Below are positions 1-8,656 of a stretch of 64,000 nt of DNA, piece by piece. Below the pieces are notes generated by a model. That model ran no database searches and was not told where the DNA came from. It saw only the letters and a program-made list of their open reading frames with translations. Where the stretch lies: contig JBKBIT010000005.1 of the NCBI GenBank assembly GCA_046297455.1, forward strand, positions 114,949 to 178,948, given 5' to 3'. Made by a program: the position numbers and the translations under genes. Numbering within the stretch: position 1 is the first letter of the stretch; each line of letters starts with the position of its first letter. This DNA is from ZYF759 sp046297455. GTDB lineage: Bacteria; Pseudomonadota; Alphaproteobacteria; Rhizobiales; Rhizobiaceae.

Positions 1-2016
1 CATCCGACATTCCGCGATCGCCTGGAGTCACGCGGCTATTACGACATTTTTCTTTTCGACCAAGCCGGCAACCTCGTCTACACGGTCTTCAAGGAGCTCG
101 ATTTCGCCACGAATTTTTCGGCGGAACGTGGCGGAAAGTGGAAGGATACCGACCTCGGCAATGCGTTTCGGGCCGCTGCAGGGGCAGATGGCGGTCAGGT
201 CTCGTTCTTCGATTTCCAGCCCTATGGACCCAGCCACGACGCACCTGCCAGCTTCATCTCCGCGCCGGTTGTGGATGCAGACGGCAGTCGGCTGGGCGTC
301 CTCGTTTTCCAGATGCCGATCGATCACATCAACGCCCTTATGTCGAGCCGCGAAGGGCTTGGCAGCACGGGCGAGACGATCGCCGTGGGCAGCGACTACC
401 TTTTGCGCAACAATTCGGATTTCAGTGACGCGGACGATATCCTCCTGACCCGTTTCGACAGCCCGATCTTCGAGGCTGGTTTGCGTGGACAAAGGGAAAC
501 GGCCACCATTGACGGCTATCGAGACATGGTGATGGTCGCCAGCGCAGCTCCCTTCTCCTTCAACGGTGTTGACTGGACGATATTGGCCGTTCAGGGCGCA
601 GGAGAGATGGATGCGCCACTGGCTGACATCCGCAAGCTCATCATCGGGCTCAGCCTGGCAACGAGCTTGGTGGCTCTTGTCCTGGCCTTGCTGTTTGCTC
701 GAACCATAACCCGTCCGATTTCGGGGCTGCTCGGTACGATGAGTCAGTTGGCCCGGGGAGACCTTCGCGCCGAAGTTCCCTTCCAGAAACGGGCTGATGA
801 GATCGGCGAGATGGCGCAGGCGGTGGCAGTGTTCCGCGAAGCCGGGTTGGAAAAAATCCGCCTGGAGGCCGAAGCCGAGGAAGGGCGCAGCCTGAGCGAG
901 AAGGAACGGCTTGAGCGCGAAGCCCAGAAGGCAAAGGAAGCCAAGGAGCTTCAGGACGCGATGGATGCGCTCGGCAAGGGCCTCAACCTGCTGGCCGAGG
1001 GCGATGTGAGCTACCGCATCGACCAGGCTTTTGCGGGCGAACTCGACAAGCTTCGCGCCGATTTCAACGAATCGGTGGCAAAGCTGGAGCAGGCCCTTCG
1101 CCAGGTCGGTCAGAATGCCGAGGCCATCCACACCGGCGCGGACGAGATCCGAAGCGCGTCGGACGACATCGCCAAACGGACCGAGGTACAGGCTGCTGCG
1201 GTCGAGCAGACGGCGGCCGCCGTGGAGCAGATTGCCACGACGGTGCGCGATTCCGCCCAGCGTGCCTCCGAGGCGGGCGAGGTGGTCGAGCGCACGCGTG
1301 TCCAGGCCGAGAATTCAGGCGAGGTGGTCAAGCGGGCGGTCACGGCCATGGGGCAGATCGAGAATTCTTCTCGGGAGATCTCCAACATCATCAGCGTGAT
1401 CGACCACATCGCCTTCCAGACCAACCTGTTGGCGCTGAATGCAGGCGTCGAGGCGGCGCGGGCAGGCGAGGCCGGCAAGGGCTTTGCCGTGGTTGCCCAG
1501 GAAGTGCGCGAACTGGCGCAGCGCGCTGCTACTGCCGCCAAGGACATCAAGACGCTCATCACCTCGTCTGGCGAGCAGGTTCAGCTTGGAGTAGCCCTGG
1601 TGGGCGAGACCGGGGAGGCCTTGCTCGGGATCGTTGCGGAGGTGCAGGAGGTCAGCCGTCACATGGCGGCGATCACCGAGGCAGCACGCGAGCAGTCAGT
1701 CGGACTGGACGAGATCAACACGGCCGTGACGGCAATGGACCAGAGCGCGCAGCAGAATGCCGCGATGGTGGAACAGTCCACAGCCGCCAGCCACAGCCTC
1801 GCCAACGAGGCGAGGGCCCTCAACCATCTGCTGTCCCAGTTCAAGTACGGGCGGGCGAGCGGACCGGCGGTCGCGACACCGCAGGCCGAAGCGCAGCCAT
1901 CCCCGGCTCGAGCGCTGATGAACAAGGTAGCGGGCGCATTCGGCGGGCGCAGCAACAGGCCCGCTGTGGCCGCGGCGGCGACCGTACCCATCGCGAAGGA
2001 TTGGGAGGAGTTCTGA
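1..2016 (+). CDS. Methyl-accepting chemotaxis protein, 5' end outside the window
   Basis: The frame is open from the first base, so the true start lies to the left. The visible part begins inside an extracytoplasmic sensor domain of the Cache type (FLFDQAGNLVYTVFKE, then IGETI-like repeats). A hydrophobic membrane segment follows near 640-715, then a HAMP domain, a second HAMP-like linker near 960-1080, and the long coiled-coil signalling domain (about 1150-1830) with the conserved hairpin tip around 1395-1500 (HIAFQTNLLALNAGVEAARA). The protein ends in DWEEF, which matches the xWxxF pentapeptide that tethers CheR/CheB in full-length receptors. The ligand cannot be told. A hairpin terminator follows about 120 bases after the stop. 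A receptor assignment is very secure. Confidence 0.95.
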   Translation, partial: HPTFRDRLESRGYYDIFLFDQAGNLVYTVFKELDFATNFSAERGGKWKDTDLGNAFRAAAGADGGQVSFFDFQPYGPSHDAPASFISAPVVDADGSRLGVLVFQMPIDHINALMSSREGLGSTGETIAVGSDYLLRNNSDFSDADDILLTRFDSPIFEAGLRGQRETATIDGYRDMVMVASAAPFSFNGVDWTILAVQGAGEMDAPLADIRKLIIGLSLATSLVALVLALLFARTITRPISGLLGTMSQLARGDLRAEVPFQKRADEIGEMAQAVAVFREAGLEKIRLEAEAEEGRSLSEKERLEREAQKAKEAKELQDAMDALGKGLNLLAEGDVSYRIDQAFAGELDKLRADFNESVAKLEQALRQVGQNAEAIHTGADEIRSASDDIAKRTEVQAAAVEQTAAAVEQIATTVRDSAQRASEAGEVVERTRVQAENSGEVVKRAVTAMGQIENSSREISNIISVIDHIAFQTNLLALNAGVEAARAGEAGKGFAVVAQEVRELAQRAATAAKDIKTLITSSGEQVQLGVALVGETGEALLGIVAEVQEVSRHMAAITEAAREQSVGLDEINTAVTAMDQSAQQNAAMVEQSTAASHSLANEARALNHLLSQFKYGRASGPAVATPQAEAQPSPARALMNKVAGAFGGRSNRPAVAAAATVPIAKDWEEF

Positions 2017-2132
2017 GGCGTCGAACGCCCTGGCATGAAGCCTCCACCCTGCTGGAGCGGGCTCCACGAGACCTGGTGCTCTCAGAAGGCGGCCGCCGTT
2101 CGTTCCGCGGGCAGACGCCAACATGGTCAAAC

Positions 2133-2162
2133 AAAAAAACCGGGCGCTAAGCCCGGTTTTTT
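2133..2162. terminator. Bidirectional rho-independent terminator
   Basis: A CCGGGC / GCCCGG stem with a CTAA-type loop is flanked by A7 on the left and T6 on the right, so it reads as an intrinsic terminator on both strands. It lies between the receptor gene (plus) and the convergent L,D-transpeptidase gene (minus) and probably serves both. Confidence 0.88.
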
Positions 2163-2195
2163 CGTTCGAACGTCCGTGTTGCCTGGACGGTTCGC

Positions 2196-2807
2196 CTACT
2201 TCACGACCACCTTGGCGCCAGTTTCGACGCGATTATAGAGGTCGATGATGTCCTGATTGATCAGCCTGATGCAGCCCGACGACACGTTCTGCCCGATGGA
2301 GTTCCACTCCGGCGAACCGTGGATGCGGTAGATCGTCGATCCGATATAGAGCGCCCGCGCGCCAAGCGGGTTATCGAGCCCGCCAGGCATATGAGCCGGC
2401 AGGACGTTGCCCCTTGCGGCTTCGCGGGCGCGCATCGCAGGCGGCGGCGTCCAACCCGGCCACTCGGCCTTGCGGGTAATGCGGTGGGTTCCCGACCACC
2501 GAAAGCCGTCACGACCAACACCTATGCCGTAGCGAAGGGCTTTGCCGTCTTCCTGCACCAGATAGAGAAACTTGGCCGCTGTATCGACCACGATCGTGCC
2601 CGGCCGCTCGCGGGTCTCATAGTCAACGACCTGGCGCCGGAACTGGCTGGGGATCTGTTGCAGGGAAATGGCGGGCAATTGATAGCCCGCGTCGGTGAAG
2701 GAGCCGTAGTCGGAAGCGGCCATCCGCCCGACCCCGTCGGTTGTGCAGCCGGCAATCGCCATCGAAGCGATAGCCGCGGCCGCGATGAGAAACGACCTGA
2801 TACCCAT
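2196..2807 (-). CDS. L,D-transpeptidase (YkuD family) lipoprotein
   Basis: This is a 203-residue YkuD-domain enzyme that cross-links or modifies peptidoglycan peptides in the periplasm. I start it at the ATG at 2807, not at 2873, because that start gives a clean lipoprotein signal (MGIRSFLIAAAAIASMAIAGC, lipobox AIAGC) and has AAGGGGG upstream. The catalytic motif is present near the C terminus: an HGSPEW segment followed by SSGCIRL, with Cys as nucleophile and His as partner. The gene stands alone on the minus strand and converges on the chemotaxis receptor. Whether it makes 3-3 cross-links or anchors lipoproteins cannot be decided from the sequence. Confidence 0.9.
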   Translation of the reverse strand: MGIRSFLIAAAAIASMAIAGCTTDGVGRMAASDYGSFTDAGYQLPAISLQQIPSQFRRQVVDYETRERPGTIVVDTAAKFLYLVQEDGKALRYGIGVGRDGFRWSGTHRITRKAEWPGWTPPPAMRAREAARGNVLPAHMPGGLDNPLGARALYIGSTIYRIHGSPEWNSIGQNVSSGCIRLINQDIIDLYNRVETGAKVVVK

Positions 2808-3010
2808 TGTTGAAATCCGACGCCCCCTTGTGATGAAATGCGTTGCTCCAGAATCGGGCCGCATTTTCGCCACTTTTGGTAAGCTAGGGCGCTGTTGCTT
2901 GCCAAGGCAAAAGATGTGGCAAGTCCCGCGCGCCGTATTGTTACGTCGTCGCTATGGCAGAAAAGCAACATAAGTTAAGTCGATTAGGCCAGAGCGATCT
3001 CTTTTGGCCG

Positions 3011-3949
3011 TCAGGCGGCGTAGCGCTGCGCCTCGGGGCCGTAATGGTTGATGTAGCGCTCCGATATCGCACTTACGGGCAGGACGATGAAAACGTCGGT
3101 GGTGCCGAAATCCTGGTCGATCACACAGCCATCGCCGATCCGTCCGCCCAGCCGCAGGTAACCCTTGATCAACGGTGGCATGGCGGCAAGAGCTGCACGC
3201 ATGTCGACAGCCTCTGATGGCATCAGGTCAATCGGGTGATAGCGCTCGCCAACAGCACGCACATCCCAATGGGCATCGGCACGGCAATTGTGGGCCAGAA
3301 AAGAAAGCGCCTCGGCGTGGGCGGCTGGCACAACGCCGGGAAACGAAGCGCAACCGGTCATGACCCCGATATCGTGACGCTTCACATAGGCCCAGATGCC
3401 CTGCCAAAGCAGCTCGATGGTGCGCTTGGAGCGATACGGAGGCAGGACGCAGGAGCGCCCAAGCTCCAGGAAGCGCAATGTCGGGTGACGCGCCACCAGA
3501 CTTTCGATCTCGAATTCCTCACTGGAATAGAACCCACCAGCCGTCAGCGCTGCGTCCTGGCGCAGGAGGCGGTAGGTGCCCACGACATCGCCGCCGGCCT
3601 CCATGTCGAGAACCAGAAGATGGTCGCATACGGCATCGAACCTGTCGGAGTCCCGCTCGTCCATCTCTGCCGCCCGTTGACGGCAAGCGCCCATCTCTTC
3701 GCAAAACACACGGAAGCGCAGCTCCTGTGCCAGTGCGATCTCTGCGGGGTCCTGGGCAAGCCGAACCTCCAGCGGACCCATGCGACCCAAGGGTCCGCCG
3801 TTCAGCGTGGCCGCCACGGGAGGCGAGGATCGCCGTGGCGTCGATACGAATGGCCTGATGCTGTCGCGCACATCGAATCTCCCGTCGCGTTGCCTGCAGC
3901 GGTCGTAGCGGATGCCTGCAACACTACTATGACGCGGCGATACTGTCAC
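3011..3949 (-). CDS. olsB: L-ornithine N-alpha-acyltransferase OlsB
   Basis: OlsB joins a 3-hydroxy fatty acid from acyl-ACP to ornithine, giving lyso-ornithine lipid, which OlsA then acylates. The 312-residue product has the family signatures: FRVFCEEMGA, DAVCDHLLVLD, VGTYRLLRQDAA, FLELGRSCVLPPYR and GCASFPGV, with the terminal block LIKGYLRLGGRIGDG and a DV(F/L)IVLP tail. It closely resembles rhizobial OlsB in order and length (about 296 residues there). The first 50 or so residues are poorly conserved and the start may be internal; the listed start overlaps the upstream kinase gene by 23 bases. The overlap implies co-transcription with that kinase. Confidence 0.9.
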   Translation of the reverse strand: MTVSPRHSSVAGIRYDRCRQRDGRFDVRDSIRPFVSTPRRSSPPVAATLNGGPLGRMGPLEVRLAQDPAEIALAQELRFRVFCEEMGACRQRAAEMDERDSDRFDAVCDHLLVLDMEAGGDVVGTYRLLRQDAALTAGGFYSSEEFEIESLVARHPTLRFLELGRSCVLPPYRSKRTIELLWQGIWAYVKRHDIGVMTGCASFPGVVPAAHAEALSFLAHNCRADAHWDVRAVGERYHPIDLMPSEAVDMRAALAAMPPLIKGYLRLGGRIGDGCVIDQDFGTTDVFIVLPVSAISERYINHYGPEAQRYAA

Positions 3950-6266
3950 GAACAGCCGTTCGCTCGACGGCAGGGATCGATCCGGCGCGACGGGCGTGGC
4001 GCTCGACGGCGGCGACCAGCTGGCCCGGGTCCAGCGGCTTGAGCACGAACCCGTCGGCCCCGTGCGAAGCGACCCTCTCTCGGGTCGACTGTTGCCCGTC
4101 GGCCGTCAACACCAGGATGGCAACGCCCGGCAAGCCTTTGGATTCCTCGTGACGGCGAATCAGCGAAATTGCGTCGATGCCGTCCATCACCGGCATATGA
4201 AGATCCATGAGAACAATGTCATATGCGGCTGCGAGCGAGGTCGCCCTTTCGACCGCGTCACAACCGTTGCCGACAGTCTCCACGCGGTGCCCTGCCTTTT
4301 CCAGAACCGTGCGCGCCAGAAGGGCATTGATGTCGTTGTCCTCGGCCAGGAGGATACTGAGGCCGTCCCGTGGGGTTTCGGTGGAAGCGTGCCGTTCGGC
4401 AACGGGGCGTTCGTTGAGCGGAGACATCGATTCCGGCTGGAGCAGGACGCGCAGCAGCGTCTCTCCACGAACCGGGCGGGCCAGGTAGGTGTGGTAGCCT
4501 CCGTTCCTGAATTCCCTCAGCTGGCCGCGCTGGGAGGGTTCGATCAGGATGGTCGCCTGGTCGGCCTCGATGCCATGTCTTCGAAATTGATCGAAGAGGT
4601 CCGCTTCCGCCTCCGCCACCCCCGCATCGACAAGGATCGCGCTGAGGTGGCGATCGGAGCCCCGCGCGCACAGCTCCATGATGGCCTTAGCAGGCGTTGC
4701 GGCCTCGATCGCGCTGGCGCCCTGCTGCCGGAGCGTGCGCATCAGCGCCCGGGTCTCCATGTGCGCCTGCGACAGGACCAGTACCCGCTTGCCCGCGAGC
4801 GGCATGTGCGCGGCAACGGGCCGCGCCTGCGTCCTGTCGATCGGCACCGAAAGCACGAAACGCGCCCCGCAGCCGGGCTCGGAGGTCACCGCAATGCGGC
4901 CGTTCATGGCCCGGGCAATGCGGCGCGAGATGGAGAGTCCCAGCCCGGCACCGCCATATTGGCGCGTCGACGTTCCATCTGCCTGTTCGAACTCGCCGAA
5001 GATGCGTTCGATCATATGCGGCTCGATGCCCGGCCCGGTATCGGAGACATCGAATTCCAGCATGCCGGAGCCGGCGTCGCCCGCCAGGGCCACCGAAACC
5101 GTGACGCCACCCTCCTGCGTGAACTTCACCGCGTTGCCGACGAGATTCAGCAGGACCTGTCGCAGCCGGCCTGGGTCGACCATGATCGTCTCGGGAACGT
5201 CGGGCGCCACGGTGCAGCCTATCGAGAGCCCCTTGGCGAAGGCTCTTGCCGCCATGAGCTCGACCAGCTGTTCGACAAGCTCTCGCGGGTTGACGGCTTC
5301 CGGGGTCAGATCGAACCGCCCTGCCTCGATCTTGGAATAGTCCAGCAGATCCTCGATCAGCGCCAACAAGGCGGTTGCAGAGGTCGTGACAGCACCGAGA
5401 TAGGTTCGCTGTTCGGCTTCCAGCCGCGTGTCGGCGAGAAGCTTCGCCATCCCGATAATGCCGTTCATCGGGGTCCGTATCTCGTGGCTGACGGTCGCCA
5501 GGAAACGCGACTTCGCGTGGCTGGCGTGCTCGGCCCTGGCGCGCGCAGCGACAAGGTCCTTTTCCGCCCGTTTGCGCGCGGTGATGTCGCGGGCGATGGC
5601 GCGGTGGATGAGGCGCCCGCTGACCGCGTCGCGGGAGGAAAGCTCCGTCCAGGAAAACCAGCGTCGCTCGCCGCCGACCGTGATGGGCACATCGGCGGCG
5701 TTCAGGGCCTGCCCGTCGGCCAGGGCACTGGCCGGGGCGGTGGGGACGTCCACGCCCAGTTCCGACAGCGTCTTGCCAAGAATGTCGCTAGCCGGTTGGC
5801 CGATCAGATCCGCAAAAACCTCATTGGCGTGCGTGATGCGTCCGTCATGGTCTCGATGCACGACGATGTCGCCCAGCGCATCGAGAAGGCCGTGCAGGGC
5901 TTCTCCGTTGAGACTGCCGGCCTTGGCTTGGGACCTGCGCGGCGGCAGGAAAGCGGGAATGGCCGTGTCGACCTCTTTGCGCAAGGCGCTCGGCCGCGGC
6001 ACGGGTGAGGACCTGAGCAGCGGCAGCATGGTCACGCCGCCAAGCACGATGATGGCCGCAAGCACGATCCAGGCCGCCCCGGTCGCAAGCGCCAAGGCAC
6101 CGGTGGCTACCAAGGCGAAAGCCACCAGGCGCAAGTGCCAGCGCGGCTCGGACAGGGCGGGCACCAAAGGCGGAGGCTTGATCCGGGTGCGGCCGGTGGG
6201 CGCCACGCGCCCTTGCCGCCAGTCGGCCTTCTCCATGCTCGTTTCTGCAGCCTGGTTCCTGCTCAT
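3927..6266 (-). CDS. Hybrid sensor histidine kinase with two receiver domains
   Basis: The 779-residue protein has one or two membrane segments at about residues 45-85, a PAS domain at about 115-230, a HisKA domain with His261 in the SHEIRTPMNGI box, a HATPase_c domain (N box NLVGNAVKF, G boxes DTGPGI and GGAGLGLSI), then two receiver modules. The first receiver (about 500-610) has lost the normal Asp-bearing strand and looks degenerate. The last (about 630-750) is intact, with LLAEDND, VLMDLHMPVMDG and a Lys in LKPL. There is no separate response regulator nearby. It is transcribed just before and overlapping olsB, so the two are likely one operon. The signal sensed and the output partner are unknown. 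Confidence 0.9.
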   Translation of the reverse strand: MSRNQAAETSMEKADWRQGRVAPTGRTRIKPPPLVPALSEPRWHLRLVAFALVATGALALATGAAWIVLAAIIVLGGVTMLPLLRSSPVPRPSALRKEVDTAIPAFLPPRRSQAKAGSLNGEALHGLLDALGDIVVHRDHDGRITHANEVFADLIGQPASDILGKTLSELGVDVPTAPASALADGQALNAADVPITVGGERRWFSWTELSSRDAVSGRLIHRAIARDITARKRAEKDLVAARARAEHASHAKSRFLATVSHEIRTPMNGIIGMAKLLADTRLEAEQRTYLGAVTTSATALLALIEDLLDYSKIEAGRFDLTPEAVNPRELVEQLVELMAARAFAKGLSIGCTVAPDVPETIMVDPGRLRQVLLNLVGNAVKFTQEGGVTVSVALAGDAGSGMLEFDVSDTGPGIEPHMIERIFGEFEQADGTSTRQYGGAGLGLSISRRIARAMNGRIAVTSEPGCGARFVLSVPIDRTQARPVAAHMPLAGKRVLVLSQAHMETRALMRTLRQQGASAIEAATPAKAIMELCARGSDRHLSAILVDAGVAEAEADLFDQFRRHGIEADQATILIEPSQRGQLREFRNGGYHTYLARPVRGETLLRVLLQPESMSPLNERPVAERHASTETPRDGLSILLAEDNDINALLARTVLEKAGHRVETVGNGCDAVERATSLAAAYDIVLMDLHMPVMDGIDAISLIRRHEESKGLPGVAILVLTADGQQSTRERVASHGADGFVLKPLDPGQLVAAVERHARRAGSIPAVERTAVRDSIAAS

Positions 6267-6341
6267 GAGAGGCTCTCAATAGCGGCAGGACCTTTCCGAA
6301 GGCTTCGGACGTTCGGTCAAAATTTAGCCGATCGGCCAATT

Positions 6342-7331
6342 CTACATTTCGACCACGACGCGACCGCGGATGCGGCCCTCCACGATATCGCGGGCAGCGG
6401 CAGGGATGTCGTCGAAGGCGATCGTGGTCGACAGGGCCGCCAGCTTGGCGTGGTCGAGTTCGCTCGCCAGCCTGCTCCAGGCTTCTTCGCGCAAGGCATG
6501 CGGGGCCATGACCGAATCGATGCCAAGAAGGCTGATGCCACGCAGGATGAAGGGCGCAACACTTGTCGGCAGATCCATGCCGCCGGCCAGTCCGCAGGCA
6601 GCCACTGCGCCGCCATAGGAGGTCATGGAGAGAACGTTGGCGAGCGTGTGGCTGCCAACGGCATCCACGCCCCCAGCCCAACGCTCCTTGGCCAGAGGTT
6701 TGGCGGGGTTGGCGAGTTCGGCCCGATCGATGACCTCGGCAGCACCAAGCTCCTTGAGGTAGCCCGCCTCGGAGGTTCGCCCGGTCGAGGCGATGACGTG
6801 GTAGCCAAGGCGCGACAGCAGCGAGATCGCGACGGACCCGACGCCACCCGCCGCCCCGGTGACGACCACCGGTCCGCGGCCGGGTTCGATACCGTGGCGT
6901 TCCAGTGCCATCACGCACAGCATCGCCGTGTAGCCGGCGGTGCCGACCGCCATGGCATCATGGGCCGACATCGAGGAGGGAAGCCCAACCAGCCAATCAC
7001 CCTTGAGCCGCGCGCGTCCGGCGTAGGCGCCGTAATGCGTCTCGCCAACGCCCCAACCATTGAGGATCACCTTGTCGCCGCTCTTCCAGTCGGCATGCTC
7101 GGAGGCAATGACGGTGCCTGCCAGATCGATGCCCGGCACCATGGGCCAGCGACGCACGACCGGCGCCATCCCCGTGATCGCCAGCCCGTCCTTGTAATTG
7201 ACCGTTGTTGCTTCCACCGCGACGGTGACGTCGCCCTCCATCAGTTCCTCGTCGCGCATGTCGACGAAGTCGACGGACTGCTTCTTTTCTTCGTCGCGTG
7301 AGACCAGGATGGCCCTGAATGTATCGGACAT
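6342..7331 (-). CDS. Zinc-independent MDR reductase, acrylyl-CoA reductase (AcuI/YhdH) family
   Basis: This 329-residue medium-chain reductase belongs to the YhdH/AcuI group, NADPH-dependent enzymes that reduce acrylyl-CoA to propionyl-CoA or related enones. The N-terminal groove has TTVNYKDGLAITG and the segment WPMVPGIDLAGTV; the nucleotide-binding domain has VVVTGAAGGVGSVAI; and LAGGMDLPTSVAPFILRG(I) is the family's typical substrate-domain motif. No zinc-binding Cys set is present, as expected for the family. It lies in the same direction as nth but with a separate ribosome-binding site. Substrate choice among acrylyl-CoA and other enones is inferred from family membership only. Confidence 0.85.
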   Translation of the reverse strand: MSDTFRAILVSRDEEKKQSVDFVDMRDEELMEGDVTVAVEATTVNYKDGLAITGMAPVVRRWPMVPGIDLAGTVIASEHADWKSGDKVILNGWGVGETHYGAYAGRARLKGDWLVGLPSSMSAHDAMAVGTAGYTAMLCVMALERHGIEPGRGPVVVTGAAGGVGSVAISLLSRLGYHVIASTGRTSEAGYLKELGAAEVIDRAELANPAKPLAKERWAGGVDAVGSHTLANVLSMTSYGGAVAACGLAGGMDLPTSVAPFILRGISLLGIDSVMAPHALREEAWSRLASELDHAKLAALSTTIAFDDIPAAARDIVEGRIRGRVVVEM

Positions 7332-7389
7332 GTTGGCGTTTCCCGTTTGGTTTTTTTCCCGGTGACTGTGCGGTGCCGGCCGCCGCCGG

Positions 7390-8136
7390 TCAACCGGCCG
7401 CTTGCAGCGGCTCGATCGGCACCAGTGGCGCCGGTATGTCCGACCACTTTTCCGGCGCCTTGCAGATGTCGGCGATCACGCAGGCCGCGCAGTCGGGCTT
7501 TCGGGCCTTGCAGACATAGCGCCCGTGCAGGATCAGCCAGTGATGGGCATGGCGCAGGTAGGGCTCGGGGATGATGCGGACCAGCTTGTCCTCGACCTGA
7601 TCCGGGGTCTTGCCAGGCGCGAGCTTGAGCCTGTTGCCGATCCGGAAGATGTGGGTGTCGACAGCCATGGTCGGCTGGCCGAAAGCCATGTTGAGCACGA
7701 CGTTTGCCGTCTTGCGCCCGACCCCCGGCAGCTTCGTCAGCGCGTCGCGGTCGGCTGGCACCTCGCCGCCATGCTCGTCGATAAGCGCCTGTGAGAGCGC
7801 GATGACGTTCTTGGCCTTGTTGCGCCACAGGCCAATGGTGCGGATGTATTCGCCAAGCCTTTCCTCGCCAAGGTCGAGCATCTTTTGCGGGGTGTCGACG
7901 ACCTTGAACAGAGGACCGGTCGCCCGGTTGACCCCGACATCGGTCGCCTGGGCGGAGAGCGCGACGGCAACCAGAAGCGTATAGGGGTTCACATGGTCCA
8001 GTTCGCCCTTCGGCTCGGGCCGCTGGACCGAAAAGCGGCGGAAGATTTCCTCAACCTCCGCACGGCTGTAGGACGATCGAGGCAGCCTCTTGGTCTTGCT
8101 GCCGGCTGCGGCCTTTTTCCCCTTGGGCTTTTCCAT
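7390..8136 (-). CDS. nth: Endonuclease III, base-excision repair
   Basis: Nth removes oxidised pyrimidines and cuts the abasic strand. I start the 248-residue product at the ATG at 8136 (MEKPKGKK), since the longer open frame (to 8505) only antisenses DUF2244. The HhH motif is in LPGVGRKTANVV, with the catalytic Lys after GVGR and the catalytic Asp in MAVDTHIFR. The C terminus has the four cysteines of the [4Fe-4S] cluster in C-X6-C-X2-C-X5-C spacing. The short basic N-terminal extension is seen in many alphaproteobacterial Nth proteins. The start is only 21 bases from the divergent DUF2244 gene. Confidence 0.95.
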   Translation of the reverse strand: MEKPKGKKAAAGSKTKRLPRSSYSRAEVEEIFRRFSVQRPEPKGELDHVNPYTLLVAVALSAQATDVGVNRATGPLFKVVDTPQKMLDLGEERLGEYIRTIGLWRNKAKNVIALSQALIDEHGGEVPADRDALTKLPGVGRKTANVVLNMAFGQPTMAVDTHIFRIGNRLKLAPGKTPDQVEDKLVRIIPEPYLRHAHHWLILHGRYVCKARKPDCAACVIADICKAPEKWSDIPAPLVPIEPLQAAG

Positions 8137-8157
8137 GTGGCCTCTATAATCCGGTTG

Positions 8158-8643
8158 ATGGACCAAACGAAAGCCGCTGACGAGCCGCTTTTCAAGGCTC
8201 TCCTGACGCCGCACCGGTCGCTTGGGCGAACCGGTTTCTATATCCTCATGGCGGTGCTCGTCATGGCCTGGCTGGCGCTCGGATCTTTTTTTCTGGCGCT
8301 GGGCGCCTGGCCGGTCTTCGGCTTTCTGGGGCTCGACGTGCTCCTGATCTATCTCGCCTTCCGCTGGAACTACCGGTCGGGACGCGCACGCGAGGAAGTC
8401 GAGGTCTCGCGCACAAGGCTCGACATCCGTAAATACGCTCCGTCCGGACGCATGGAAGCGCATCGCTTCAATCCGTTCTGGACGCGTTTCCGCGTGTCTC
8501 GGCACGACGAGATCGGCATTACCCAGATGACAGTCGAAGGCGAGGGCAGGAAGGTGCCGATCGGCGCCTTCCTCAATCCCGACGATCGCGAGAGTTTCGC
8601 GACCGCTTTCGGTCGCGCGCTCGCGACAGCCAAATCCGGCTAG
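8158..8643 (+). CDS. DUF2244 family integral membrane protein
   Basis: The 161-residue protein has a short cytosolic N terminus (MDQTKAADEPLFKALLTPHRSL), two adjacent membrane helices at about residues 28-72 (ILMAVLVMAWLALGSFFLAL and VFGFLGLDVLLIYLAF), and a soluble C-terminal domain with RWNYRSGRAREEVEV. This is the DUF2244 layout, widespread next to nth in alphaproteobacteria; function is unknown. The start at 8158 follows from the divergent nth start; the longer open frame beginning at 7885 would run antisense through nth. It converges on pckA with 13 bases between the stops. Confidence 0.85.
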   Translation: MDQTKAADEPLFKALLTPHRSLGRTGFYILMAVLVMAWLALGSFFLALGAWPVFGFLGLDVLLIYLAFRWNYRSGRAREEVEVSRTRLDIRKYAPSGRMEAHRFNPFWTRFRVSRHDEIGITQMTVEGEGRKVPIGAFLNPDDRESFATAFGRALATAKSG

Positions 8644-8656
8644 AACAGGCTGACTG

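Noticed and set aside
3996..6008. 670-codon frame antisense to the hybrid kinase
   Set aside because: The kinase on the minus strand has complete, ordered domains; the plus frame has none.
7885..8157. Longer start for the DUF2244 gene
   Set aside because: It would run antisense into nth; the family N terminus begins at 8158.
8137..8505. 123-codon N-terminal extension of nth
   Set aside because: It is antisense to DUF2244 and unlike any Nth sequence.
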